A stretch of 64,000 nt of DNA, from NCBI RefSeq assembly GCF_029840925.1, contig NZ_JAOCDM010000006.1, positions 1-64,000 on the forward strand, in the 5' to 3' direction. Below the pieces are notes generated by a model. That model saw only the letters and a program-made list of their open reading frames with translations, made no database searches and was not told where the DNA came from. Origin of the DNA: Pseudomonas sp. GD03858 (GTDB taxonomy: Bacteria > Pseudomonadota > Gammaproteobacteria > Pseudomonadales > Pseudomonadaceae). This document shows positions 29,632-41,900 of this stretch, piece by piece (the stretch's first letter is position 1; every line of letters begins with the position of its first letter). Both the position numbers and the translations under genes were made by a program.

Positions 29632-30519
29632 GTGTCAAAAGGCATTCTCTCGTCGGTCATGGCGTCCTGTCTGTTCGCCGTGATGTATTTCTATTCCTCC
29701 CTGCTCACCCCCTTGGACGGCGAGGAAATCTTCGGCTGGCGAACCCTGCTGACCCTGCCCTGCCTGACGCTGTTCATGTGGCTGTCGGGTGACTGGAAAC
29801 GGGTCGGTGAACTGCTCGCACGGGTGCGCCGCACACCCCTGCTGCTGCTGGGCATGCTAGGCACTTCCTGGCTGATGGGCGTGCAGCTGTGGCTGTTTCT
29901 CTGGGCGCCGCTGCACGGGCGCAGCCTGGAGGTGTCGATGGGCTATTTCCTGCTGCCGCTGGCCATGGTCCTGACCGGACGGCTGGTCTACGGCGAACGC
30001 CTGTCGCGCCTGCAGAAGGTGGCGGTGGGTTGCGCGGCCCTGGGCGTGGGCCACGAGCTGTACCAGCACGGCAGCTTCGCCTGGGAGACGCTGCTGGTGA
30101 TGATCGGTTACCCGATCTATTTCGTGCTGCGTCGACGTTGCCGCACCGACCACCTGGGCGGCCTGTGGTGCGACATGTGCCTGTTGCTGCCGTGGGCCCT
30201 GTATTTCGTGATCCAGGGCCCACTGTCGACGGCGGATCTGGCCGAGCACCCGGGCTTGTACGGGTTGATCCCGCTGCTCGGGGCGATCAGTGCCAGCGCC
30301 CTGATCGCCTACGTGCTGGCCAGCCGACTGTTGCCGTTCAGCCTGTTCGGCCTGCTCAGCTACGTCGAACCCGTGCTGCTGGTGGCGGTGGCCCTGCTGC
30401 TGGGCGAAACCATCGGCCCGGATCAGTGGCTGACCTACCTGCCGATCTGGGCCGCGGTGCTGGTGCTGGTGCTTGAAGGCTTCAAGCACCTGCTACGTCA
30501 GCGGCGACGCTCTGTGTAA
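29632..30519 (+). CDS. EamA/RarD-family membrane transporter
   Basis: A 295-residue protein with about ten predicted helices arranged in two EamA-like halves. The start [25 protein letters not shown], then [16 protein letters not shown] and the later [19 protein letters not shown] resemble RarD permeases. Substrate is unknown; drug/metabolite export is the usual role of this superfamily. A GTG start is used, about 35 bp after the EAL gene, possibly in the same transcript. Its 3' end overlaps the convergent TerC-type gene by 38 bp. Confidence 0.85.
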   Translation: MSKGILSSVMASCLFAVMYFYSSLLTPLDGEEIFGWRTLLTLPCLTLFMWLSGDWKRVGELLARVRRTPLLLLGMLGTSWLMGVQLWLFLWAPLHGRSLEVSMGYFLLPLAMVLTGRLVYGERLSRLQKVAVGCAALGVGHELYQHGSFAWETLLVMIGYPIYFVLRRRCRTDHLGGLWCDMCLLLPWALYFVIQGPLSTADLAEHPGLYGLIPLLGAISASALIAYVLASRLLPFSLFGLLSYVEPVLLVAVALLLGETIGPDQWLTYLPIWAAVLVLVLEGFKHLLRQRRRSV

Positions 30520-32053
30520 GGCGCACCTGCCGCACCCGACGCTCCTCCACCGCCACCACGGTCAAGGTCCAGCCGTTCCAGGCCAGGCGGTCACCGACCA
30601 TCGGCAGGCGATCCAGCAAGCTCATCACCAGGCCCGCGAGGGTCTGGTAGTCCTCGGTGGCACGCGCGGCGAAACCGGTACGCGCCTGCACCTGGGCCAG
30701 GTTCAAGGCACCGCTGACCACGAAGCTGCCCTCCTCCTCGATCACGCCAGGCCCTTCGACCTCACTGGCATCGGGCAATTCGCCGGCAATCGACTCGAGG
30801 ATATCGGTCATGGTCAGCACGCCGGTGAAGTCACCGAACTCGTTGACCACGAAGGCGATATGCGTGGACTGGCTGCGCATCTGCTCCAGGGCGTTGAGAA
30901 TGCTGAAGCTCTCCAGCAGGTTCAATGGCGCCCGGGCCAGGTGCTCCAGTGCCGGTTGGTTGCCGGCCAGCAGTTCCTTGAGCAGCTCCTTCTTGTGCAC
31001 GTAGCCCAGCGGCTCCTCGATACGCCCGTCACGGATCAGCGGCAGGCGCGAGTACGACGAGTTGACCAGGGCCTGGCTGATCGCCTCGGCCGGTTGCGCC
31101 AAGTCGATGGCGTCGACCTTGGCACGCACGGTCATCACCGTGCGGATCGGTCGCTCCGCCAGGTTGAGCACACCACTGATCATCACCCGCTCGCGACGGT
31201 CGAACACCACCTGCGCCTCGCCACCTTCCACCAGGTCGGCGATTTCCTCGCCCACCTCGTCGGCTTCCACCCGGCGCCCGCCCATCAGGCGCAATACGGC
31301 ATGCGCGGTGCGCTCGCGCAGGGGCCGATGCTGCTGCACGCTGCGCTTGCGGCGAGCACGCGCCAACTGGTTGAACAGCTCGATCAGCAGCGAGAAGCCG
31401 ATGGCCGCGTACAGGTAGCCTTTCGGAATGTGGAAGCCCAGGCCCTCGGCGGTCAGGCTGAAACCGATCATCATCAGGAAGCCCAGGCACAGCATGATCA
31501 CCGTCGGGTGGGCGTTGACGAAGCGGGTCAGCGGCTTGCTGGCGACGATCATGATGCCGATCGAGAAGATCACCGCGATCATCATCACCGACAGTTGCTC
31601 GACCATGCCCACGGCGGTAATCACCGCGTCCAGGGAGAACACCGCGTCCAGTACCACGATCTGCGCCACGATAGGCCAGAACGCGGCATGACGCACCGCA
31701 CCGGCGCTCTGCACGATATGCCCTTCCAGACGTTCGTGCAGCTCCATGGTGGCCTTGAACAGCAGGAACACACCACCGAACAGCATGATCAGGTCACGAC
31801 CGGAGAAACTCTTGCCGAAGATCTCGAACAGCGGCGCGGTCAGGGTGACCATCCACGAGATGCTGGCCAGCAGGCCCAGGCGCATGATCAGTGCCAGCGA
31901 CAGGCCGATCAAGCGCGCGCGATCGCGCTGATGGGGCGGCAGTTTGTCGGCAAGGATGGCGATGAACACCAGGTTGTCGATACCCAGCACCAGCTCGAGG
32001 ACGATAAGCGTCAGCAGGCCCAGCCAGGCCGTGGGGTCGGCTAGCCATTCCAT
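30482..32053 (-). CDS. TerC-family membrane protein with CBS pair and CorC domain (YegH/YoaE-like)
   Basis: A 523-residue fusion. The N-terminal TerC domain (about 1-235) has seven or more helices and the acidic motifs [11 protein letters not shown] and [15 protein letters not shown], which bind metal in this family. Two CBS domains (about 300-430: [44 protein letters not shown]) follow, then a CorC/HlyC transporter-associated domain (about 440-515). TerC proteins are linked to manganese efflux or loading of secreted metalloproteins; the CBS part may sense nucleotides. I looked for a yybP-ykoY manganese riboswitch upstream and saw none. Confidence 0.9.
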   Translation of the reverse strand: MEWLADPTAWLGLLTLIVLELVLGIDNLVFIAILADKLPPHQRDRARLIGLSLALIMRLGLLASISWMVTLTAPLFEIFGKSFSGRDLIMLFGGVFLLFKATMELHERLEGHIVQSAGAVRHAAFWPIVAQIVVLDAVFSLDAVITAVGMVEQLSVMMIAVIFSIGIMIVASKPLTRFVNAHPTVIMLCLGFLMMIGFSLTAEGLGFHIPKGYLYAAIGFSLLIELFNQLARARRKRSVQQHRPLRERTAHAVLRLMGGRRVEADEVGEEIADLVEGGEAQVVFDRRERVMISGVLNLAERPIRTVMTVRAKVDAIDLAQPAEAISQALVNSSYSRLPLIRDGRIEEPLGYVHKKELLKELLAGNQPALEHLARAPLNLLESFSILNALEQMRSQSTHIAFVVNEFGDFTGVLTMTDILESIAGELPDASEVEGPGVIEEEGSFVVSGALNLAQVQARTGFAARATEDYQTLAGLVMSLLDRLPMVGDRLAWNGWTLTVVAVEERRVRQVRLTQSVAADVAGA

Positions 32054-32317
32054 TAGCAGGTACTCACAGGGGAAGCGTCACGGGGACGGCGGGGGGAAGG
32101 CCGGGTCGGCCAGGGACTGGGGGGCTCCGCGAAGGTGCTCATATAGACCTTGATAGCAATTTGGGAAGGTGATCCTACAATCGAAGCAGGTTTTTTCGAC
32201 AGCGCGAAAATATTACAAAAGCTGTAACAACCATGTCCGGGGCATTTTTGTTCAATACCGCGCCCAGGGTCGCCACTCAGGATGTGCCGACCCTGACTGT
32301 CGCAAGGAATCATCCGC

Positions 32318-32902
32318 ATGAGCCTTTCCCTGTCCATGGCCGCCTTCGCCCTGGCGGCCTCCATCTCACCCGGTCCGGTCAATATCGTCGCCCTTGGCAG
32401 TGGCGCCCGCCATGGCCTCGGTGCCAGCCTCGGACACGCGGCCGGTGCCACCCTGGGCTTCTGCCTGCTGCTGGTGCTGGTCGGGCTGGGGGTACACGAA
32501 CTGCTGCTGCGCTGGCCCCTCGCGGGGCAGCTGTTGCACGGCGGCGGCGTACTGTTCTTGCTGTACATGGCCTGGAAGCTGGCCAGCGACGATGGTCGGC
32601 TCGACACCACGGGGAGGCACAAGGCGCCGAGCGCCTGGCATGGCGCCGCCATGCAGTGGTTGAGCCCCAAGGCCTGGCTGGCCGCCGTGGCCGGCGTCGG
32701 CGCGTACACCGGGGGTGAACAGCAACTGCTGTGGCTGTTCACCTGGATCTACATGCCGATCTGCTTCGCCTCGGTGGCCTGCTGGGCCTGGGCGGGCAGT
32801 GTCATACGCCAGTACCTCACGGAACCGAAATGGATGCGCCTGCTCAACCGTGGCCTGGCCGCGATGCTGGTCGCCAGCGCAGGCTACCTGCTGCTGGCGT
32901 GA
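32318..32902 (+). CDS. LysE-family amino acid exporter
   Basis: A 194-residue LysE/RhtB-type protein with about six helices and the family N-terminus ASISPGPVNIVALGSGARHG. It would export an amino acid or related metabolite; the substrate is unknown. It is convergent with the giant exoprotein gene (20 bp between stops). Upstream, TTACA-aaagc-TGTAA (32213-32227) is a possible operator. Confidence 0.85.
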   Translation: MSLSLSMAAFALAASISPGPVNIVALGSGARHGLGASLGHAAGATLGFCLLLVLVGLGVHELLLRWPLAGQLLHGGGVLFLLYMAWKLASDDGRLDTTGRHKAPSAWHGAAMQWLSPKAWLAAVAGVGAYTGGEQQLLWLFTWIYMPICFASVACWAWAGSVIRQYLTEPKWMRLLNRGLAAMLVASAGYLLLA

Positions 32903-32922
32903 CCCGCTGCGCCCCGCGATGG

Positions 32923-35900
32923 CTACAGCAACAGATTGCCTCGCTCTTCCTCGGTCAACTGCGCCTTGGCACGCTCGTCCAGCGCGCCCGCGCCCAGCAC
33001 CTGCACAGGGCTCTGGTGGTTGTACCGAGGGTTCAGGCTCGCGCCATCGCGTCCGGGCACCAGTCGCTCGCCACCAAACCCCAATACCTGCACGGTAATC
33101 ACCGACGGTTGGCGCTGGCGTGCCGCAGCCTGCTGCGCACGCCCGGCCTCCTCCGCCGCCTGGGTCGCCGAAGAGGCCGCCGCGCTGGCCGAAGCGATCG
33201 CCCCGGTGTTCACCGACGCCACCACCGGCATGCCCTTGGCGTCGCCCTGGACCTGGATGTTGGCGGCATTGACCACCTGCAACGCGGCGATATTGACGTT
33301 CCCCGAGACGCGGATCCCCGCCTCGCCGGCATCGATGGTACCGAGCGGCGCGATCAGGTCGATATCGCCCGGTGGCACCTCGGCGATCGGATTGAGCGTG
33401 GCGATGCCGGCACCGGTGCTCGGCACGCTCGGCGCCAGGCCGACGTTGCCCCACAGGTCGTAGGTACGCTTGGGCGGGGTGTAGACCACCGTGGTCTTGG
33501 AGCCACGCCCGGCGTTGATATCGCCTTGGGCCGACCAACCGAGGATCGAGCCACCGAACGTGGTCATGATCCGGCTCTGGCCGAGCAGGATGCTGCCCTG
33601 GGAATACAGCTGGATGTCGCCACTGCCCTGGGTGATCACCCCGGCGGAGGACGGCGGCGCCTCGCCCTCGATGCCGAATACCTGCTGGCCACCCGGCGTC
33701 AGGACCTGGATACCGCCGCCAAAATCAGTGTGAATGCCGGCCCCGCCATAGAATGTCGCATTGCCGCTGTAGCTGACCGGGTTGCCGGCCACGTCCCGGT
33801 CCGGGAACAGCGCGGCGATCGCCTGGCGACCGCGCAGATAGCTACCGGTGCGCGGGCCATCGGCATCGTTGTACTCGCGACCGCCTGCGCGCAACTCGGC
33901 GAAATAGAGCTGCCTGGCGAAGATCCGCTGTTGCTCGGCGGGCAGCGTGGCGAAGTAGGCCCGTGCCGCCTCGCCATCGCCATCGAAGGCAAAGCGCTCG
34001 CGCAGCCAGGCGAGCAGCTCCTGATCGTACACCCTGGCGACCTTGCCCGATTGAGCACTCAGTGGCTGGGCAGGATCGGCCAGGGACTCCGGGTCCAGAT
34101 AGCGCGTCAGCAGGCCTGCGTAATCCGGCCCCTGTTTGCCAGCGCCGACGATGATGGCAATGGAAGCGCCGTCATTACCGCCACCGCTGCCACCGACCCG
34201 GCCGATGCTGGTGATAGCCGCCTCCTGGTAGGCCGAATCGACCCCCGGGCCCGACTGGAACAGGTTGCGTCCAGCGATCACCTCGAGCTGGCCGGGGCCG
34301 GCGACATTGAAGCTGCTCAGGCGGATGTCACGGCCCGCGCTGATCAGCGAGACATCATGGCTGTCGCCATGGATGACCAGGTTGCCACGCGACAGGTTGC
34401 CTCCCCCGCCACCGGCCACCAGATTGTTGGCGGCCTCGCGCTGGCTACCCAGCACCGTACCGGCGTTGACGATGTCGCGACCGGCCATGATCCGTAGCGG
34501 CCCGGCGCCCTGGTAGAGCTTGAGTCCCAGCAAGGGGTACTCGATGATTTCGCCCGTGTTGAGGCCGACGATATCGCCGTCCAGGGCGTAGAAACGCACT
34601 GGCTCCGACGGCCGCGCGCTGCCTTGGACATAGGTGTTGAGACCGAAGCTGAAGAGCGGATTTTCCCAGACATTGCGCGGTAGCTCGCCGTGCAGGTTGG
34701 TCGACAGAACGAGGTTGCCGGCACTGGTGCCCAGGAAAGCAGGGCGCAACGGCGTTGCCAATGCCGAGGCGTCGGTACCCGCCTGGCTGACCGCGTAGCC
34801 CCCGGCATAGATCGAATCCCCCGCGAGCAACTGCAGACGGGTGTTGGCCGAAGGCGCGGTCATCAGGCTTTCCGGCGATGCCAGGCCCGCCGAGCTGCGT
34901 ACCGAGTCGCCATAGTACAGGCTGCCACTGATCGCGCTGGCACTGAGCGACGTCGGGTAGAACACGCGACCGCCATCGATCGTCAGGTTGCGGGTCACGG
35001 CATTGGAACGACTCTGCACGACCGGCGCCAGGTCTCCCCCCAGGCTGATCAGCTCGACCGAGGTCCGTGGTGTCCACAGCGAGAACCAGCTGCTACCGCG
35101 CCCCGGCATCCACGTGCCATCGTCAGCGGTGAACGGTGTGCTGTTGAACGTCGGCACCCGTCCCGGATCGCCAACCCCCTGCACCACCAGGTCGCCACGG
35201 CTGCGCAGGCGCACGCCGCTGTCGCCGGGCATCAGCGTCATGCCCCCCCAGGCCTTGGCCCGGGTGGCGGTGTAGGGATCGTAGGCCCGGGACTCGCTGT
35301 TGTCCTGCTCGACCCCGTAGCTGCCATAGATGGACTGCAACAGCCCGATGCTGGCCGCCTCCACCTGCAATGCGCCGCGCAGGTTGACCAACGTGCCCTG
35401 CAGGTCCATCAAGGTGTCCGCGGCAGTCAGCGCGGCCAGCCCCGGATTCAATCCGCCCCCTACGCGTAGGTCGAGGTCACCGCCACCGGTTTGCACCAGG
35501 CGGCCGTCGGCGGTCACTCGACCGGTGCTGGCCACCACCAGATTCAGGCCCCTGCTGCGCTCGACTTCGACGATGTCGACGCCACTGGACTGCACCAGGC
35601 CGGCCGCGCCAGCCACGCGAACGTCCAGGTTGCCGCCACCCAACGTGCCGAAGCCGGTGAAGCCGACCAGGTAGGGCAAGGTCGGGGGGCTGGCCGGGTC
35701 CTGGGCAAAGCTGCCGAAGTTGAGCCACCAGGCGGCGGGCGTGCCGGCGTCGGTCTGCCCTTGGCGCCACAGCCAGTTGCCGACAGCGGCGGACGGCGTC
35801 TGGCGACGCGTCACCAGATCGGTGCTCTTGGGGCCGACGAGGTTGCCGGTCAGCTCGCCACCTGCGGCAATCAACAGATTGCCGCCCTGGTGCGGATACC

Positions 35901-38900
35901 AGGCACGGTACTGCGCGGCGGTCGACTCATAGCCCGCGCCCAAGGCGCCAAGCACGCTACCGTCGGCCTGGAGGCCACGGGGCAGCTGGTGCGGGTCCAC
36001 GCCCTGCGTCAACAGGGCCGGGGCCTGGGTGCCAGCGGTGTAGACGCCGTACAACGAATCCATGCGCCAGTCGCCGGCACTGAGCAGTTCGAGATCGCCG
36101 GTACCCGTGCGCAGCACGCTGAACAGCTGGGTCTGCGCGGTGATCTGGGCCTTGGTCACGCCCCCTGGGGTCTCGATCTTCTGGCACCAGGTCGGCCGTG
36201 CGGTGCACAACGGCAGGAGGTTGGCCGGCACCGGCTGGCCGGGCACTCGCCCCACGGCCAGCTTGGTCCAGACATAGCTGATGGTCGGCGGGGTGGTTTC
36301 CACCACGCGTGTGGCGATGTAGTGCTGGTCGGCCAGGCGCAACGTACCGGCCTCGGGCTCCGCTCGGGTGATGCGGCTGTCCGCGGCGTCCAGGTCGGCA
36401 CCGGCCACCAGGCGCATCGACCAGGATTGCGAGCCCTCCGGCAACATCTGCCCAAGCGCCCAGTTGCGCCCCTGCTGGCCCGCGACTTCCTGGCGCAGAT
36501 CCACCCAGAACACCCCCGTGGGTAGCTTGACATCGGTGCCCGCCGGCAGCAGCGCGCCCACTGCCAGGGCCAGCGCGCCACGCTGGGTCAGGCCTCCCGT
36601 GGGCAGGGCGACCCCTTTACGCCATACCCCGCCGCGCACGGCCACGCCGACCGGCAGGCGACTGCCGGCATCCAGCTGGGTATCGGCGGCCAGGGTCACC
36701 GCCTGCTCGAGCAGGCTGCCGGCGGCATACAGCACATTGCCGGCGGCATCGCGCACGGCGGCGTCGAGCACGGTGCCGGCCGGCAGGGTCAGGGCCGTGG
36801 CCAAGATCAGCGTGCTCGGTAGACGCGTATTGGCCGGCAGCGAGGTGTCGGCGAACGGCAGGTCGAAATTCAACGTGCTGCCAGCCGGGTAGCGCGTGCC
36901 GGCCGCCAGCTCGACGCCACTGCGCGGGATCACCAGATCGCTCTTGAACGGCTGCGTGCCCGGGACCAGGATCCAGCCACGGCCGTCCAGGCGATCGCTG
37001 CCAGTGGCCAGTTCCGGCGGCAGGAAGCCGTCGCTGATGCTGCCATGGACTTCGAGGTTGCCGCCGGCGCGCAAGGTCAGGTGGCCAACCTCGCCAGAGC
37101 CGCGGGACATGGTCTGCGCCGTGGACGGGTTGAGGCTGGCGTAGCGGTGGCCGGACAGGTCGAGGTCGCCGCGCACCACCAGATCGGTCTGGTCGTCGCG
37201 GGTGGCGATTTCCAGGCCTGGGCGCACATGCAGGGCCTGGGCGTAAGCGGCATCGGTCAGCGCGGCCAGGCGATTGTCGAGCAGGTCGCGGTTGGCCAGC
37301 ACGGCATCGACGAACAGCGCATTGCGCGCATGCTTGGCGTCGAGGTAGGCCTGGTCGATGTATTGGTACGGACGGCCACTGGCTGCGGTGCCTCCGTCAG
37401 GCGCGTCGACGTAGCGCTGGTTGCCGACCACCGCGATGGACTGGGCGCCCAGGATGTCCAGGCGGCCACGGGCATCGATGGCGATATCGCCGGCAATGTC
37501 GCCGCCTACCCTTGGCGCCGTGAGCAGCAGCGTGCCACGGGCGCGCCCGTCGTGCTGGCCGGCGCTGGCCGCGGTGCCGTGGCGCAGGTCCAGACGGGCG
37601 CCGGAGCTCAGCGTCAGCAGCCCGTCACCGCTGTCGAGTTCAATCACTGCCCGGTTCGGCGCATCGATGATCGCGCCCTGGCTGTCGACCCGCAGCAGGC
37701 TGCCATGGGCATCCAGCACGGCACCTGTGGCCAGGGTCAGGCCATGGTTGGCCGCCAGGCGGATGCTGCCGACCTGGGCACCACTGGCATCGACGGTGCC
37801 CGTCACGGTCAACTGGCCGTTGTCCAGCGAGACGTTGATCGCGCGCGCCTTGAGCTCGCTGCCGATGATCAAGTCACCCTGGGTGATCTGGAAGCTGCGA
37901 GCCCCCAGTACCTGGTCGCGATTCAGCCGCTGGTTGAGCCCGGCGAAGTCGTCCACCTGGCGCGCGCGGATCTCCAGCGAGCCCTGGGCATACGGCACCC
38001 GCGTACCGCCCGCGTCATAGTCGCCACTGGCGGCGCCGAGGATTTGTCCCAGCAGACTGACCTGGCCGCCGAGGGCCGTGGCGCTCAGGCGACCGGCGCG
38101 GTTGTTGGCGGCGCTGAAGTCGATCAGGCTGCCGCCCGCCTGGCGGATGTCTCCCGTGGCGCTGGTCAGCAGCAGGTCACCGCCCCAGCTGTACTGCGTC
38201 GCGTCGTTGAAGGCCAGGCGGCGCCCGGCCAGGTCGATGCGTGCGCGCTCGCCCAGGATCAGATCCTGTTGCGCCGTGACGCTCAGCTTGCCGCTGGGCA
38301 GGCTGAAGGTGCCGTCGAGGGTCACCTGCCGGCCACTGAGTGCCAGCTCGGCCCCCACGCCATCGCGGCCGCTGGCCAGCGCACCGCCGCCGCCGGTCAC
38401 GCGCAACTGGCCGCCGGCGGTGATGCGATTGATCGAACCGGCGGCACCCGTCCACAGCGGGGTGTCCACCAGCAGGTTGCCTCCGCTGTATTGGAAGCCG
38501 CCCTCGGGCTGCCAGGCGCCACGCTGGTGATAGACCTGCAACGCGCCGGCATGGTTGGCGCTGACCTGGCGGCTGGCATGGATGTCGACCTGGCTGAAAC
38601 CCAAGGTCTGGCGGCTCATGCTGGCGGTGCCATCAGGCTGGCTGGCCGGGCCGTAGCCAAAGGTCAGGTCTTCCACGCGCAGTTCGAGCACGCCGTCACC
38701 GCTGCCCGCGCCACCGGCGACGGGGGCGCCGGGCAATGTGCGGGCACCGTTCCACACCAGGCTGCCGGTACGGATGGTCGCGCGCGTGCTGGCCGTGCCA
38801 TGGCCATAGATGGCCGGCGTGCCGAGGATCAGTTGCTGCACTCGGTTGCGCCCGGTCAGCGGGTCATAAGTGTCGAGCCGGCTGTCGCCAAAGAAGTTCA

Positions 38901-41900
38901 GCGAATCCGCCGCGCTCAGCGACAGGGTCTCCAGGCCGGGGATGCCGTCGGCGGCGCGGCCCTGGAACAGGCGGTCGAGGACCTGCTGGTTGAGCGTCAA
39001 GCCCTGGCCCAGCACCCCGGCGCTGGCCGCGTCGGCCAGCGCGGCGGCGGAACCGACGTTGATCCGCCCCACCGCCAGGCCGAGGTGGCGGGTGCCGAAA
39101 CTGACCTGATCATCGAGGCTGAAGGTGCGGTCGGTCGCGGCGAACAGCGAACCCTCCGAATACAGCCGGGTCTCCCCTGCGCAGTGGCCCGACGAACAGC
39201 CGCCGATGAGGATACTGCCTGGCGCGAAGAAGTCGCCGGCCACCGATGGCAGCACGTCCAGGCGGCCATTGGACAGCGCCAGCAGGCTATGGGCATTGGG
39301 GTCGATCAGGTAGCCATCATTGGCATCGAACGGCACCGCGCCTTGGCCCAGGGTAATGATCGCGGCCCCTTGCTCGACGACGATCGCGCCACGCGCCGTA
39401 TCGGTGGCGAGGAACACCTCGCCGGCGCGCAGCTCGGCGCCACTGCGCACCAGGATGTTCGCGGTCGATTCCTTGAAGCGCAGCATGTTGCCGCCCTGGC
39501 CATACAACACCTCCGGGCGTGCGCCGATGCTCAGGCGCGACGCCTTGAGCGCGCTGAGGTCGCTGGCACGCAGCGCAACCCGATTGGGCTGGTTCCAGTC
39601 GCTGGCCTGACCATCGGCGAGGATCTCGATGGCATCCAGGCCCAGCACGCTCACGCTGCCGCCACGTCCGTCGCGGGCGGCGTCGAAACGGGCCTGACCG
39701 GCAAAACGGAACGCGGTCTCGGGGTCGGCATTGGGCTTCAGGCGCAGGGTCAGCCACTTGCCATCGGCCTCGAGCGCCGCCCGCGGAACGCCCTTGGCCA
39801 GGGCGTCGGCCTTGACGAATCTGGCGTAGGACATCTCGTTGTACTGGCTGTAGCGCCGCAGGGTGTCGGCGGCGGTGAGGATGACCTGCCCCGGCAATGG
39901 CTGCTGGATGCCGGTGTTGACCACCGAGAGGCTGCCCGAGGTGGTCCAGGAACCGTTGCGCATGGCTTGGCTGACGCCGCGCGGGCCCGCCATGGCCAAG
40001 CCGTTGAGCTCGACGCGGTAGGCGCCCGGCAATAACGCATAATTGGCCGGCAGCAAGGTGTAGGTGCCCGCCGCCAGACCCGGAACACCTTGGTCGAGGG
40101 TGATGCGCTGACCAATGGCAGGGGCGGCCACGCCTGCCTCGCCGGCCTGCGGCGCATAGTCGACGGCCAGCCCAGGCACGATGGCATAGACCGGGTTGCT
40201 CGCCACTGACGGCAGCACCAGGCGACCGTCGGCATCGAGCTGCAGCAGCGGATGGTAGCGGGCGTCGGTGGAGCCACCGCGCCCGGAAACGAAACCGGCG
40301 CCGGTCAGTTCGCCGCCGCCGGCCAGGTCGATCAGCGCCCCGGCCTGCACATCGATACGCTTGCCAGCCAGTACCACCCCCTGGTCGATGTCGCCGCTGC
40401 CGCCGAGCAGGCCTATCGGCTTGCCGTCATACAGGTAGCTAAGGCCATCGACCGTACCGCCATAAGGCATGCGCAGGCCCGCGGCACTGACCGAGGTAAT
40501 GCTGCCGGACAGCAGGCGCACGTCCTGCCCGGTCGCGCCGGCATCGCCCAGCAGCACCTGGCCGAGCGGCGCCCGGACCACCCCGCCCTGCTCCACCTGG
40601 CCGGCGCTGAGGTGAAGCCGGCCGAACACCGACAAGGGCACATCCGGGGTGGCGGTGCCGACCCGGCCGACACGCAGCGTGGCATCCTGGGTGGTCCGTA
40701 CGCGGGCGTAGGCGCCGCTCACCGGGTATAGCTGGGCGGCCAGCAGCTCCAGGTCGGCGTTGCTGCTCAACTCGGTCGGCAGCGAGCCAATTTCCCTGCC
40801 AAGGAAGCGTATGTCGCCTTCGCTGCGCAGGCGGGTCAGGGCAAAGCCACGGCGATCGAACTGCAGCTGTTGTCCAGCACTGAGAGAAAGGTTGCCACGC
40901 GCACCCAGGCTGAGTTCGTCGCGCACCTCGAGCAGGTTGGCCTCGACCTGCAGCAGGGCGTTGGATGCCTGCTGCGACAGCCCACCCTTGATGGTCGGAC
41001 GCAAGGTCTGGTCGCCCCCCAGGTGATTGCTGCCGGCCAGCCGGACATAGGGGGCCCGCAGTCGGATACGGCTGTCGTCGGCGCTGCCCTCGGCCAGTAC
41101 CAGGGAACCGGCATACAGCTGCAGGCCCTGGGCCAGCGTCAGGTCCAGCGCGCCGTCGAAAGCCAGCACCCCGTCGCTGAGCAGCGCCAGGCTGGCGAAG
41201 CCGCCACGCTCGACCGCGCCCACATCCAGGCGAGCATGGCCATAGCGCAATCCGTCATCAGCGCCGCGCCCTTGGCCGAGCACCAGTTCGCGTGGCACCT
41301 TCAGCTCATCCTGCAAGCCATCCCTGCGGTACAGTCCCGTATCGAGCGCCACGCCGAGGCTGCCGCCCGCCGCGCTGGCACCGCCGGCCATGGCACTGAG
41401 CGAGCCGTCCAGGCGCAGGCCATAGCTGGAGGCCAGGCTGATGCTGCCGCCAGCACTGGCCATCGACAATGGTCCCTGGCCGCGAATATCCAGCACCGCG
41501 CTGGCCCCATCGGCGCGAAGACGAGCGCCACGGGCCACGTCGACGAACAGATAGGCACCATCGCTGACGCCCTTGGCGTGATCGATCTGCCCGCCGATGA
41601 CGATGCTGCCGCCGGCGCTCACCCGACCGTAGCGCCGCCCCTGGCTGTCCAACGCCGTGAGCGCCTGGCCGGAGACATCGATCAAGGCGTCGCCGCCCAG
41701 ACGGATCGAGCGATTGTGCAGGCTTTCCTCGATCCCGCTGGCGACGGTCTCGGGTTGCGCCTGCAACAGGCTTACCTTGCCACCGGCGGCCAGCAGCGAG
41801 CCGTCCATGTTCAACTGCGCGGTGCTGCTCAGGGCGATCGACTGCAGCGCATCGACACGGATGCTGGCGCCAGGCCGCACGTCCAGCAACGCCGCCTCGC

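Noticed and set aside
32054-32317. Possible yybP-ykoY manganese riboswitch before the TerC-type gene
   Set aside because: The region has no GGGGAGTAG-like start or matching conserved loop on the minus strand; nothing beyond generic GC-rich sequence was seen.
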